Source: Agromyces cavernae (GTDB lineage: Bacteria > Actinomycetota > Actinomycetes > Actinomycetales > Microbacteriaceae). Taken from it: 64,000 nucleotides of DNA. The notes beneath the pieces were generated by a model that worked only from the letters and a program-made list of their open reading frames with translations, did no database searches and was not told the origin of the DNA. The position numbers and the translations under genes were made by a program. Of this stretch, positions 8,284-16,792 are shown in pieces (within the stretch, counting starts at the first letter, position 1; every line of letters starts with the position of its first letter). The stretch lies in assembly GCF_021044935.1 (NCBI RefSeq), contig NZ_JAJNMP010000001.1:124001-188000 (forward strand), given 5' to 3'.

Positions 8284-8295
8284 GGAAGCGCTTGC
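8284..8295. promoter_or_regulatory. LacI/GalR-like half-site GGAAGCGCTTGC
   Basis: AAGCGCTT (8286-8293) is the perfect palindromic core typical of LacI-family operators. It sits 70-80 bp upstream of the MHS transporter start. No LacI-family gene is in the window, so any regulator would act in trans. The match is short and may be chance. Confidence 0.3.
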
Positions 8296-8318
8296 AAGGA
8301 CGCATCTCGCACACCCGA

Positions 8319-8334
8319 TGTGCAGGAATGCACA
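8319..8334. promoter_or_regulatory. Candidate operator upstream of the MHS transporter
   Basis: TGTGCAGGAATGCACA is a perfect 6+6 inverted repeat with a 4-bp centre. On the minus strand it reads TGTGCATTCCTGCACA, nearly identical to the element at 4367-4382. It lies about 105 bp upstream of the transporter ATG and 45 bp past the end of the EamA gene, a suitable place for an activator site. Confidence 0.6.
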
Positions 8335-8378
8335 TTTGCGAGCGGGCGAGCGGATGTCCCGGTGTCCGGGTTCGCCCG

Positions 8379-9311
8379 TCAGGCCATGCCCTCGGCGGTC
8401 TGCTCGAGGTCGGACTTCGGGCGATCGCGCTGCGTCGCGATGGCCGTGCCGGCAGCGCCGCACACGACGCCGATCGCGATGGCCTCGGTGAGCGTGAACG
8501 TCTCGCCGAGCACGAGCCACCCGAAGATCGCCGCGATCACGGGGGCGAAGCTCGTGATGATCGCGTAGAGGCGCGGGCTGATGCGCCGCAGGATGTACGT
8601 GTCGAGGCTGTAGGGCAGCGCCGACGAGAGCACGCCGACCCCGACGAGCAGGCCCACGATGCGCCAGTCGATGACACCGGCGTCGAACGTCGCGATCGCG
8701 AACGGCAGCAGGAGCGCGAGGCTCACGATGCTCGCGACCGTGAGTCCCTGGAGCCCTGGCAACCCGATGGCAACCCGCCGGGTGAGCACGATGTACCCGG
8801 CCCATGCCGCCGCCGCGGTGAGAGCGAGCGCCACGCCCCACGGATCTATCGCCGAGGCGTCCGAGGCCCCTGGCCCGATGAGCAGCACCACGCCGGCGCC
8901 CGCGGCGAGCGCGCACACGACGTCGAGCAGTCGTCGCGAGGTCAGCAGAGCGATCGCGAGCGGGCCGAGGAACTCGATCGTCGCGGCGATGCCGAGCCCG
9001 AGCAGATGCACCGACTCGTAGAACGCGAGGTTCATGATGGCGAGCACGACGCCGAGCGCGAGCGCCGGCCACAACCGCTGCCACGTGAGCTCGGTGCGCT
9101 TGGGCCGGTAGAACGGCAGCACGGCCGCGACCATCACGATCTGGCGCACGGCGACGACGACGAACGACCCGACCACGGGGATGACGAGGCCCGCGAGCGA
9201 CGAGCCGAAGTTGATCGACACCTCGGTGCCGAGCTGCGTCGCGGCGCCGGCGAAGCGACGGCGCCGGAGCGAGGCATCCGTCGTCTGCGGCTGGGCGGGA
9301 TCGGGGGTCAC
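8379..9311 (-). CDS. EamA/DMT-family exporter (RhtA-like)
   Basis: About 310 residues with ten predicted hydrophobic helices in two EamA halves. RhtA-type features include S-A-L-P-Y-S-L-D near helix 8 and F-A-P-V-I-A-A-I-F-G-W-L-V-L-G-E, the common EamA end motif. Such proteins export amino acids such as threonine and homoserine, or related metabolites. GTG at 9311 is preferred over an upstream start at 9338 because the first helix needs no longer leader; the start is uncertain. Its end is about 160 bp from the MHS transporter start, on the same strand. Confidence 0.82.
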   Translation of the reverse strand: MTPDPAQPQTTDASLRRRRFAGAATQLGTEVSINFGSSLAGLVIPVVGSFVVVAVRQIVMVAAVLPFYRPKRTELTWQRLWPALALGVVLAIMNLAFYESVHLLGLGIAATIEFLGPLAIALLTSRRLLDVVCALAAGAGVVLLIGPGASDASAIDPWGVALALTAAAAWAGYIVLTRRVAIGLPGLQGLTVASIVSLALLLPFAIATFDAGVIDWRIVGLLVGVGVLSSALPYSLDTYILRRISPRLYAIITSFAPVIAAIFGWLVLGETFTLTEAIAIGVVCGAAGTAIATQRDRPKSDLEQTAEGMA

Positions 9312-9388
9312 CGTTCGACGATACGCCGCGCGCGGCACCTCAGGAGAAGGCGCCGATCGCCGGCCGGCACGCCGGGCGCCCTCGGCGC

Positions 9389-9850
9389 TCAGCCCATCGG
9401 CCCGTCATAGTAGCCGGGCTGCGCGACGAGAACCGACTGGAAGAAATGGCCCTGTTCCTCGTCGGCGTTCTGGTCCTCCACGAACGGCCGCCACAACGAC
9501 AGGAGGAGCGATGGAGCCACAAAGCTGCGGCCGCCCTCGTCCTCCTCCAGCTCGGTGATCTCTGCGAGCTGTTCCACGACCCGCGCGGCCGGCGTTCGCA
9601 GCAGGTCGATGCCGCGGTACTCGATGCGGACCGGGCTGTGAGGGCGGTACACCTGAATCGCGCCCACGGTTCCATCGAGGGCGGATTCCAGCTCGATCGA
9701 CATCCCGCTGTCGTAGGTCGCGGACGGTTCGATCGACCCGGACGGCGGGCGGTAGCCGTCGATGGCCGCGAGCGCGAGCTGCGCCTCGTCCATGGTCATA
9801 CCGATCCGGACCGGGCCGACGCCCTCCGGGGGAACGATGTCGATGATCAT
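9389..9850 (-). CDS. Hypothetical protein, 153 aa
   Basis: Starts at the ATG at 9850 with a purine-rich GAGAGAGG site. The N-terminus reads M-I-I-D-I-V-P-P-E-G-V-G-P-V-R-I-G-M-T. This G-V-G-x-(V/I)-x-(I/L)-G-M-(T/S) pattern recurs in small actinobacterial proteins of unknown function. No signal peptide, membrane segment or catalytic motif is visible; the middle is acidic (E-L-E-E-D-E-G-G). It lies downstream of the flavin monooxygenase gene on the same strand with a 92-bp gap. Confidence 0.7.
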   Translation of the reverse strand: MIIDIVPPEGVGPVRIGMTMDEAQLALAAIDGYRPPSGSIEPSATYDSGMSIELESALDGTVGAIQVYRPHSPVRIEYRGIDLLRTPAARVVEQLAEITELEEDEGGRSFVAPSLLLSLWRPFVEDQNADEEQGHFFQSVLVAQPGYYDGPMG

Positions 9851-9942
9851 GCCGTGCCTCTCTCGGGCCTCACGCCCGTTGGCCGGCCCGGCGTCAGGAT
9901 CGCGCACCCGGGCATCGTCGCCCACTCTGTCACGCCGCTCGG

Positions 9943-11493
9943 TCAGCCCGCGAGCTGCTCGCGGAACGCGGGCGGCCCGCCGGGAACGGCGCGAGCGGGT
10001 GCCGCGGCCGCGACGAACCCGTCGCGCCGCACGAGGTACACGAGAGTGGGATCGAGCCGCCCGTGCGGGTCGGGCCCGAACGCGTGCCCCTCGAGGCCGA
10101 CCGACGCGGCGATCGCGTGCACCTCGGGTGCGTAGACGCCGTAGCCGTGCACCTGCCACGTCATCGAGCGGAGCACGTCGAAGTTGTCGCCCGTCCACGG
10201 CAGTCGGCGCCCCACGACGTGGTCGCGCCGTACGTCGTGCGGGGACATCCGATAGTGGATCCGCGTCTGCGAGAGGTACCCGAAGATCCGGCCGCCGACC
10301 AGCCGTGGCACGAGCCGCACGCCGAGCGGACCGAAGAACGGCAGTGCCCGGCCGCGTACGAACCGGACGAAGCGCGACTCCGACGTGACATTCGCGAAGA
10401 GGCGATCGGTGGTCGCGACCAGGGTGGCGCCGACCGGACGGCGCTCGGCCTCGAACCGGTCGAGACGGCGTTCGGGCATGCCGCCGACGAGCACATCGGC
10501 GAGCGCGCAGGCGAGGTTGTGCGCCTCCTGCAGTCCCGTGTTCATGCCCTGCGCGCCGACCGGCGAGTGGATGTGCGCGGCGTCGCCGATAATGAAGCAC
10601 GGTCCCTCACGGAACCTCCCCGCCAGCCGATGGTGCACCCGGTAGGTCGTGAACCACGACGTGTGGGCGTACTCCACCCCGAACTCGCGCCCGATGAGCA
10701 CCCGCACGTTCGCCTCAGGCACGTGCCCCTCGGCATCGAGATCGGAGTCGCGCACGATGCCGAGCAGGCGCATGCGTCGCTCGCCCATCGGGAACGCGAG
10801 CAGGAAGTGCTCGACCGTGAACCGCAGGTTGACCGCGTCGTCGACGAGCCCGGTCACCTCGCCGGCGTCGGCGATGTAGTACGTGTAGGCGTTCGTCACC
10901 CCCTCGAACGCGATGCCGAGCGACTCGCGCACGCGCGAGTGCGACCCGTCGGCGCCGACGCAGTAGCGGGCGCGCACGATCACCTCGCCGTCGGGCCCCG
11001 AGAGCGTCGCGATGACGGATGTCCCTCCGCGGCGTTCATCGTCGGGTTCCCGGCCGGGCCCGGCGTCGGCGACCTCGAGCCGCTCGAGCGTGTGCCCCCA
11101 CTGCACCTCCCGCCCCAGGTCGCCGAGGGCATCGACGAGCAGCCGTTCGTTGCGGCTCTGCTCGAACACGGTGATCTCGGTGTACGGCGAGACTCCCTCG
11201 CCGAGCCCCGTGAACTCGACGCGGCCGAACGCGTGGCGCCCGGCACCCGGCACGACCGCCGGCGCCGGAGCACGCTCGGCGAGCACGCGATCGACGAGGC
11301 CGAGCTGGTCGTAGATCTCCATCGAGCGCGCCTGCACGCCGAGCGCGCGCGACTCGCGCGTGGGACCCTGCTTTCCGTCGACGATCAGCACGTCGACGCC
11401 GAGCTTCGCGAGACACACGGCGGTCATGAGCCCACTGGGGCCGACGCCGACGACCAGCACGTCGGCGTGGAGCTCCTCGCGAGCGGCCGCCAT
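9943..11493 (-). CDS. FAD-dependent aromatic monooxygenase (PHBH/PheA type)
   Basis: About 516 residues of the FAD_binding_3 family, which uses NAD(P)H and O2 to hydroxylate aromatic rings. The N-terminal VVGVGPSGLMTA FAD motif, the Y-C-V-G-A-D-G-S-H-S-x-V-R DG motif and G-D-A-A-H-I-H-S-P-V-G-A-Q-G-M-N-T-G FAD-ribityl motif are all intact. ATG at 11493 is chosen because it puts the FAD motif at about residue 15. A C-terminal thioredoxin-like domain of about 130 residues, usual in phenol-hydroxylase relatives, follows. It is divergent from the AI-2E transporter. The substrate is not predictable. Confidence 0.88.
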   Translation of the reverse strand: MAAAREELHADVLVVGVGPSGLMTAVCLAKLGVDVLIVDGKQGPTRESRALGVQARSMEIYDQLGLVDRVLAERAPAPAVVPGAGRHAFGRVEFTGLGEGVSPYTEITVFEQSRNERLLVDALGDLGREVQWGHTLERLEVADAGPGREPDDERRGGTSVIATLSGPDGEVIVRARYCVGADGSHSRVRESLGIAFEGVTNAYTYYIADAGEVTGLVDDAVNLRFTVEHFLLAFPMGERRMRLLGIVRDSDLDAEGHVPEANVRVLIGREFGVEYAHTSWFTTYRVHHRLAGRFREGPCFIIGDAAHIHSPVGAQGMNTGLQEAHNLACALADVLVGGMPERRLDRFEAERRPVGATLVATTDRLFANVTSESRFVRFVRGRALPFFGPLGVRLVPRLVGGRIFGYLSQTRIHYRMSPHDVRRDHVVGRRLPWTGDNFDVLRSMTWQVHGYGVYAPEVHAIAASVGLEGHAFGPDPHGRLDPTLVYLVRRDGFVAAAAPARAVPGGPPAFREQLAG

Positions 11494-11615
11494 GCCTCCA
11501 CTGTGCCACCGGGGCGCGTCGACGTCACGCGAACTGGATGATGACCGCGACCGCACCGGCTCGCTAGTGTGAGCACGAGCGCGGGTCTGTGCCGCCCGCG
11601 GATCGGAGTCCCTCG

Positions 11616-12839
11616 ATGTGGTGGACCAGGAAGCGGTCGAAGAGCGACGCAGACGAAGCCGAGGCTGACGCAGAAGCGACTGCGGCCCGCGCGGCCGCCG
11701 GCGTGCACGTGAGCCAGCACCGCAACGCGTACATCCTGTTGGGACTCGCCGGTGGTGTCGTGACCGCGTTCGGCATCGCCGCGATCGGGGGGATCTTCGC
11801 CCCGGTCTTCTTCGCCCTGGTGCTCACCATCTGCGTGCACCCGCTGCGCATCGCGCTCGAGAAGCGCGGCGTGCCGCGCGGCCTCGCCACCGGGTCGGTG
11901 ATCGCGGCAGTGACCCTGCTGCTGATCGCGTTCGGCTACGCCGTGCTCGTGGCCATCACGCAGTTCGCCGAGCTGTTGCCGCAGTTCAAGGACCAGATCA
12001 TCGCATGGGGCCAATCGGCGGCGGACTGGCTGTCGTCGATCGGCATCAACGCCGACGAGCTGCACGACATCGCCTCGAGCTTCGACCCCTCCTCGCTCAT
12101 CGGGTTCCTCGGGGGGCTCGTCGGCGGACTGACGGGCTGGGTCTCGATCCTCGTCATCGTCTTCACGATGCTGCTGCTCATGGCCATGGACGCGGGATTC
12201 GTGCCGACGCTGCTGCAGCAGCTCTACCCTGTGCGGCCGATCGTCGCGGTCTCACTCGTGAGCTACGGCTCGAACGTGCGGCGCTACATGGTGGTCACGA
12301 CGGTGCTCGGGCTGGCGCAGGGCTTCATCAACTGGATCGCGCTGCTCATCATCGGGGTCCCCGGCGCCTTCATCTGGGGCCTGCTCGCGTTCGTCTGCTC
12401 GTTCATCCCGAACATCGGCTACTTCATCGCGATCATCCCGCCGATCATCTTCGGAGGGCTGGTCGGCGGCTGGCCCACGGTGATCGCCGTAATCGTGGTC
12501 TACGGCGTCATCAACGGCGTCATCCAGTCGGTGATCCAGCCGCGCGTCGTGGGCAAGGCCGTGAACCTGAGCCAGACCATCACGTTCTTCTCGGTGCTGT
12601 TCTGGGCCGTCGTGATCGGCCCGATCGGCGCGATCCTCGCGATCCCGCTGACCCTGCTCGTGCGTCTGCTGCTCGTCGACACGAATCCGTCGATGTCGTG
12701 GGTCCGCCCGATGCTCGGTGAACTCGACGAGACCAAGGCGATCATGGCGAAGTTCGACGCCGACGCGAAGGCCGCGCGCAAGGCCCGCAAGGCGGGCCAG
12801 CCTGCTGCGGCCCCGAACCCCGAGGCTGCCGCCGGCTGA
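11616..12839 (+). CDS. AI-2E family transporter
   Basis: A 407-residue membrane protein of the AI-2E transporter/TqsA-PerM family with about eight helices. The family segment F-I-P-N-I-G-Y-F-I-A-I-I-P-P and the following V-I-Q-S-V-I-Q-P-R-V-V-G are clear. GGAG lies upstream of the ATG at 11616. Both ends are charged; the C-terminus is Lys/Ala-rich. In actinobacteria the physiological cargo is unknown, and AI-2 transport should not be assumed. It is convergent with the SHOCT protein (24-bp gap). Confidence 0.85.
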   Translation: MWWTRKRSKSDADEAEADAEATAARAAAGVHVSQHRNAYILLGLAGGVVTAFGIAAIGGIFAPVFFALVLTICVHPLRIALEKRGVPRGLATGSVIAAVTLLLIAFGYAVLVAITQFAELLPQFKDQIIAWGQSAADWLSSIGINADELHDIASSFDPSSLIGFLGGLVGGLTGWVSILVIVFTMLLLMAMDAGFVPTLLQQLYPVRPIVAVSLVSYGSNVRRYMVVTTVLGLAQGFINWIALLIIGVPGAFIWGLLAFVCSFIPNIGYFIAIIPPIIFGGLVGGWPTVIAVIVVYGVINGVIQSVIQPRVVGKAVNLSQTITFFSVLFWAVVIGPIGAILAIPLTLLVRLLLVDTNPSMSWVRPMLGELDETKAIMAKFDADAKAARKARKAGQPAAAPNPEAAAG

Positions 12840-12863
12840 CGTGCCCGCGACCGGGCGTGGACC

Positions 12864-13259
12864 TCAGAACCTGTCGCCGAGCGCCTTCGCCTTCAGCGCG
12901 TCGAACTCGCCCTGCGAGATCGTGCCCTGATCGAGCAATGCCTTGGCCTTCGTGATCTCGTCGGCCGGGTTGGCGAACGACACCGACCGGATGTACTCGG
13001 CCGAGTCCTCCTGCACCTGCTGCTGTCGCGCGGCACTGCGCTCGGCCATGCCGCTGCCGCGCGCGATGAGGTAGACGAGCGCCGTCAGGAAGGGCATGAA
13101 GACCAGGAAGACGATCCACACCGCCTTCCACCAGCCGTTGAGCTTGTGGTCGCGGAACAGGTCGGCGACGATCGCGAACAGCACGAACAGGTACGCCGTG
13201 AACGCGAAGATCCAGAAGAACCACCAGATGATGTCCCAGAAACTGTTCCAGAAGCCCAT
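12864..13259 (-). CDS. SHOCT-domain membrane protein with PLDc_N-type helices
   Basis: 131 residues. Two hydrophobic helices at the start (F-W-D-I-I-W-W-F-F-W-I-F-A and V-F-L-V-F-M-P-F-L-T-A-L) flank the cardiolipin-synthase N-terminal-like loop D-H-K-L-N-G-W-W-K. The C-terminal about 35 residues are a SHOCT domain (K-A-L-L-D-Q-G-T-I-S-Q-G-E-F-D-A-L-K-A-K), a short helical module found at the ends of many small proteins. ATG at 13259 is preferred to a longer frame because it begins at the first helix. The function is unknown; a membrane scaffold role is a guess. Confidence 0.82.
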   Translation of the reverse strand: MGFWNSFWDIIWWFFWIFAFTAYLFVLFAIVADLFRDHKLNGWWKAVWIVFLVFMPFLTALVYLIARGSGMAERSAARQQQVQEDSAEYIRSVSFANPADEITKAKALLDQGTISQGEFDALKAKALGDRF

Positions 13260-13342
13260 GGCCTGCCCCAATCCCACGGGGCCGGAGCCCGTGCTGTGTT
13301 CGTCACAGTAGCGCTCGGGCACGACCCGGCACCAGAGCTCTG

Positions 13343-14575
13343 CTATCCCAGCTGGTCGCGGCGGCGGGTGAGGTAGGCGGTCTCGGCAGTGTTGCCCGCC
13401 AGCTCGATGGCTTGGTCGTATGCCGCGCGTGACTCCTGGCTTCGGCCCAGACGACGCAGCAGATCGGCGCGGGTGGCGTGGTAGGCGTGATAGCCGGCCA
13501 ACGCGTCCTGGAGTTGCTCGACCGCGGCCAGCGCGACCTCGGGGCCGTCGAGCTCGGCGACCGCGATGGCCCGGTTGAGGGCGATGATGGGCGAGGCGTC
13601 GAGTCGCACGAGCTGGTCGTAGAGGGCGACGACCTGCGACCAGTCGGTGTCGCGGATGTCGCGGGCAGAGGTGTGCACGGCGTTGATCGCGGCGAGGATC
13701 TGGTAGCGGCCCGGAGCATCGCCGGTAGCGAGGCGCTCGCGCACCAACCCGTGCCCCTCGGCGATCAGCTTCGCGTCCCAGGCGCCGCGGTCCTGCTCGT
13801 CGAGGGTCACCAGTTCGCCGCTCGCCGAGACGCGGGCGGTGCGGCGTGCCTCGGTGAGGAGCATCAGCGCCAGCAGCCCGGCCACCTCTCCGTTCTCCGG
13901 CAGGAGAGCACGGATCATGCGGGTGAGCCGAATCGCCTCGGCCGTGAGGTCGGGACGGACTGGATCGGTGCCGTCGCCCGTCGCGAGGTAGCCCTCGTTG
14001 AACACGAGGAAGAGCACGGCGAGCGCGCCCGAGACGCGTGCCGGGAGGTCTTCAGCCGACGGCACGCGATACGGGATGTGGGCCGCCTTGATCTTGGCCT
14101 TCGCGCGGGTGATGCGCTGACCCATGGTGGCCTCCTGCACGAGGAAGGCATGGGCGATCTCGGGCACCGTGAGGCCGCCGACCATGCGAAGCGTCAGCGC
14201 CACCCGCGCCTCCATCGCGAGCGCCGGGTGACAGCAGGTGAAGATCAGCCGCAGCCGGTCGTCGTCGATGGCGCCGAGGGGCTCGGGCGGGTCGTCGTCG
14301 TACAACATCCGAGCCTCCTTCTGCTTCTCGCCGCGCTTGTTCTCGCGCCGGATGCGGTCGATCGCCTTGTGGTTGGCGGTGGTGGTCAGCCAGGCTCCGG
14401 GATTCGGGGGTACTCCCTCGGCCGGCCACCGCTCGACAGCGGTCACGAACGCCTCGGCCGCCGCATCCTCGGCGATGTCGAGGTCACCGAACCGCCGGGT
14501 GAGAGAGGCGACCACCCGCGCCCATTCCTCGCGGTGTGCCCGCGTGATCGCCTCCCGCGCGTCGACGGTGCTCAC
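13343..14575 (-). CDS. ECF sigma factor of the ECF42 type with C-terminal TPR-like domain
   Basis: A 410-residue sigma-70 family protein. Region 2 is at about 10-80 (F-G-D-L-D-I-A-E-D-A-A-A-E-A-F) and region 4 at about 110-160 (P-E-I-A-H-A-F-L-V-Q-E-A-T-M-G-Q-R). A long helical repeat domain follows, the hallmark of ECF42. Its start overlaps the stop of the upstream DGPF/YCII gene by 4 bp (ATGA), the standard ECF42-DGPF pair. There is no anti-sigma gene; in this group the C-terminal extension replaces it. An ECF-like promoter lies before the DGPF gene, consistent with autoregulation. Confidence 0.9.
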   Translation of the reverse strand: MSTVDAREAITRAHREEWARVVASLTRRFGDLDIAEDAAAEAFVTAVERWPAEGVPPNPGAWLTTTANHKAIDRIRRENKRGEKQKEARMLYDDDPPEPLGAIDDDRLRLIFTCCHPALAMEARVALTLRMVGGLTVPEIAHAFLVQEATMGQRITRAKAKIKAAHIPYRVPSAEDLPARVSGALAVLFLVFNEGYLATGDGTDPVRPDLTAEAIRLTRMIRALLPENGEVAGLLALMLLTEARRTARVSASGELVTLDEQDRGAWDAKLIAEGHGLVRERLATGDAPGRYQILAAINAVHTSARDIRDTDWSQVVALYDQLVRLDASPIIALNRAIAVAELDGPEVALAAVEQLQDALAGYHAYHATRADLLRRLGRSQESRAAYDQAIELAGNTAETAYLTRRRDQLG

Positions 14576-14895
14576 AGGATCGGCCGCACCTCGACCCTGC
14601 GATTGCAGACCTTCGACCCCTCCGTAGCGAGCTCGAGCGCCACGTCGAGGTCGGCGGCCTCGAGAATCCAGAAGCCGGCGAGGTACTCTTTCGACTCCAG
14701 GAAGGGCCCGTCGGTGATGATCGCCTCCTCGCCCCGGTTGTCGATCACGGTCGCCGAGCTCGGTGCGGCGAGGCCCCCGGCGAAGACCCAGTGGCCCTCT
14801 GCCACGAGCCGGTCGTTGAACGCGTCGATCGCAACCATCTCATCGGGGGTGCCGGAGGCGGTCTTGTCGTCGATCACGGAAATCAGGTACTGCAT
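14572..14895 (-). CDS. YCII/DGPF-domain protein
   Basis: 107 residues, with the family DGPF signature at residues 62-65 (T-D-G-P-F-L-E-S-K-E). It is the first gene of a two-gene operon with the ECF42-like sigma factor, and the stop/start overlap suggests translational coupling. DGPF proteins are predicted ferredoxin-like alpha/beta barrels with no proven function; several copies are normally controlled by the partner sigma factor. A good AGAGGAG ribosome site lies about 9 bp before the ATG. Confidence 0.9.
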   Translation of the reverse strand: MQYLISVIDDKTASGTPDEMVAIDAFNDRLVAEGHWVFAGGLAAPSSATVIDNRGEEAIITDGPFLESKEYLAGFWILEAADLDVALELATEGSKVCNRRVEVRPIL

Positions 14896-14949
14896 CTCAG
14901 ATCATCTCCTCTGCTCGTGGCCACCGCTCTTGGGAAGCCTCTCACTCCT

Positions 14950-14978
14950 TCTACGAACGCCGCTGCCCGAATACGACA
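14950..14978 (-). promoter_or_regulatory. ECF-type promoter before the DGPF/ECF42 operon
   Basis: On the minus strand, TGTCGT (14973-14978) and CGTAGA (14950-14955) are separated by 17 bp. This resembles the TGTCGA-spacer-CGT promoters of ECF42 regulons, giving a leader of about 50 nt before the DGPF start at 14895. I infer autoregulation; no experimental support. Confidence 0.5.
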
Positions 14979-15030
14979 CCGCTTCGAAGTTCCGGTGCAA
15001 CATTTCGGTCCGTGCTGGACACTTCAGGGT

Positions 15031-15618
15031 ATGGAGCGCCAAGTGACGGAGGCCGAGTCGTGGTCTCGTGCGCTCGGTGGTGACGGTGCGGCGCTTGGGG
15101 CGGTGTTCGACCTGCACAGCGATCGGGTCTTCCGGCATGCGTATGCGGTCCTGCGGGACGTGCATGATGCGGAGGATGCGACGGCGACCGCGTTCCTCGA
15201 ACTCTGGCGGCGTCGGAGCTCGGTTCGGGTGATCGACGGGTCGGTGCTGCCGTGGCTGTTGGTGACCGCGGCCAACTGTGCCCGGAACGTCGCCCGGTCG
15301 AGGCGCCGCTACCGGGCGCTGCTGGACTCGCTGCCCCGCGGCGAGCATGCCGAATCGGCTGAGCGAGAAGCCGTCGCCGGAATGCCGGTGCTCGACATCG
15401 TCGACGGCGAGCTCGGAACGCAGCTGAGGGCCTTGCCTCGCACCGACTATCTGCTGGTCATGCTCACGGCGGTCGAGGGCTACTCCACGAGCGAGGCCGC
15501 CACGGCGGTCGGCATCTCGGCATCGGCGGCACGCACACGCCTGTCACGGGTGAAGGCGCGACTTCGAACCCCGGCCGCGTCCGTACCCGCGCCGATCGGT
15601 GAGGAGGTCGGAGGATGA
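15031..15618 (+). CDS. ECF sigma-70 family RNA polymerase sigma factor
   Basis: 195 residues. Region 2 is F-D-L-H-S-D-R-V-F-R-H-A-Y-A-V-L-R-D-V-H-D-A-E-D. Region 4, with the HTH G-Y-S-T-S-E-A-A-T-A-V-G-I-S-A-S-A-A-R-T-R-L-S-R, is at about 150-175. The ATG at 15031 lies in a 135-bp divergent gap with the DGPF operon. It overlaps the next gene by 4 bp (ATGA), so the downstream membrane protein is probably its regulator or partner. It belongs to the SigE/SigL-like group by overall pattern; no specific ECF group can be assigned. Confidence 0.88.
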   Translation: MERQVTEAESWSRALGGDGAALGAVFDLHSDRVFRHAYAVLRDVHDAEDATATAFLELWRRRSSVRVIDGSVLPWLLVTAANCARNVARSRRRYRALLDSLPRGEHAESAEREAVAGMPVLDIVDGELGTQLRALPRTDYLLVMLTAVEGYSTSEAATAVGISASAARTRLSRVKARLRTPAASVPAPIGEEVGG

Positions 15619-16415
15619 CACCGGGCATGTCAGACGAGTTCCGTCAGGCGCTACGCACAGAGCTCGTGCACCGGGCGGAACACGCGCGGGTGCGGCGTTG
15701 GCGCCGACGGTGGCAGTGGATCGGCGGTGGCACGCTCGGCGTGCTGCTCGCCGGCGGGGCGACGTTCGCCGCAGCCGACCTGTTCAGCCAGCCCGGTGGT
15801 CCAGTCACCTCCACCGTCGCCGACGAGATCACGGTCACCGGTACCGGGACCCGAACGATCGACCTCGGCCCGGCACCTGAATCGGCCACCAGTGTCTGGG
15901 TCGATGTCACCTGCCTGACCGCCGCCACCTATGAGCTCGGTGCCGGCGGCGCGGCGCTGACCTGCACGGCAGACGACGCGGGCACCGAGACCGGACGCGC
16001 CTTCGGTCCGTTCCCGTTGAGCGTGCTGCGGGATGACGCGTTCACGTTGGCCACCGGACCGGATGCGGCGTGGGAACTCACGCTCGCCTACGTGAACGAG
16101 CAGTCCACCGACTGGGCGATGAATGAGTCCGGTCAGACCTACGGCATCGGGAACGGCAACGGCAGTCCCGACCTGATCGCCGTCATCGCCACCAACGGGC
16201 GAGAAGGCTACGTCCACCGAGCCGACCTCGAGGAAGCCGATGGCACTGCCGCAGCGCGAGGGTTCACTTCCCCCGAGGACGCACTGCGATGGCAGGAGGA
16301 ACGAGCCGGCAAGAGCTTCACCATCCAGGTCTACGAAGCCGACGGCACGACCCCGATCGGGGAGTTCACCATCGGACCATCCAGCGGCCCGCCAGCCGAT
16401 GCGCCGCAGGGGTGA
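15615..16415 (+). CDS. Membrane-anchored protein coupled to the ECF sigma factor
   Basis: 266 residues. An Arg-rich cytoplasmic N-terminus of about 35 residues is followed by one membrane helix (I-G-G-G-T-L-G-V-L-L-A-G-G-A-T-F-A-A-A) and a large extracytoplasmic domain rich in Thr, Gly and Asp. It overlaps the sigma gene by ATGA. Position and topology suggest an anti-sigma or sensor role, but the N-terminus lacks a recognisable zinc anti-sigma (HxxxCxxC) motif, so this is inference. The outer domain is not recognised. Confidence 0.75.
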   Translation: MTPGMSDEFRQALRTELVHRAEHARVRRWRRRWQWIGGGTLGVLLAGGATFAAADLFSQPGGPVTSTVADEITVTGTGTRTIDLGPAPESATSVWVDVTCLTAATYELGAGGAALTCTADDAGTETGRAFGPFPLSVLRDDAFTLATGPDAAWELTLAYVNEQSTDWAMNESGQTYGIGNGNGSPDLIAVIATNGREGYVHRADLEEADGTAAARGFTSPEDALRWQEERAGKSFTIQVYEADGTTPIGEFTIGPSSGPPADAPQG

Positions 16416-16444
16416 ACCCGTCCGCCCACGACCTGTCACCGCGG

Positions 16445-16777
16445 TCAATCCGCGGGCGAGATGATGCTCACGGTTCGAGCGCGGGCGGGTCGGGTGGCGA
16501 GCACCACCGCAACGATCCCGAGGAAGACCCCGGCGGTCGACCGCAGCAACATGTCGAGGCCGACCAGCGCGCTCACGACGTCATGACTGGTCGATGCCGT
16601 TCCCGCCGCGACCATCAGCATCTGCAGCAGCGAGGGCACGATGACCGCGATCAGCGCCCAACACGGCGCCCAGTTCCACGGCGTCGGCACGACGCCGGCT
16701 CGCGCGATCTGCACGGACGCCACAACAGCATATCTGCTCAGCCTCGGCCGGCCCGATGCATCACGCGCGACGGCCAC
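16445..16777 (-). CDS. Small hypothetical membrane protein
   Basis: 110 residues, GTG start at 16777 with a weak GAGAG site. Two or three hydrophobic helices are visible (A-L-I-A-V-I-V-P-S-L-L-Q-M-L-M-V and G-V-F-L-G-I-V-A-V-V-L-A). It starts 15 bp after the RibD-C reductase stop on the same strand and is probably in its operon. No family is recognised. The frame is the only reasonable coding candidate in the 16416-16792 gap, but it is short, so it could be non-coding. Confidence 0.5.
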   Translation of the reverse strand: MAVARDASGRPRLSRYAVVASVQIARAGVVPTPWNWAPCWALIAVIVPSLLQMLMVAAGTASTSHDVVSALVGLDMLLRSTAGVFLGIVAVVLATRPARARTVSIISPAD

Positions 16778-16792
16778 CGCTCTCGTGATACG

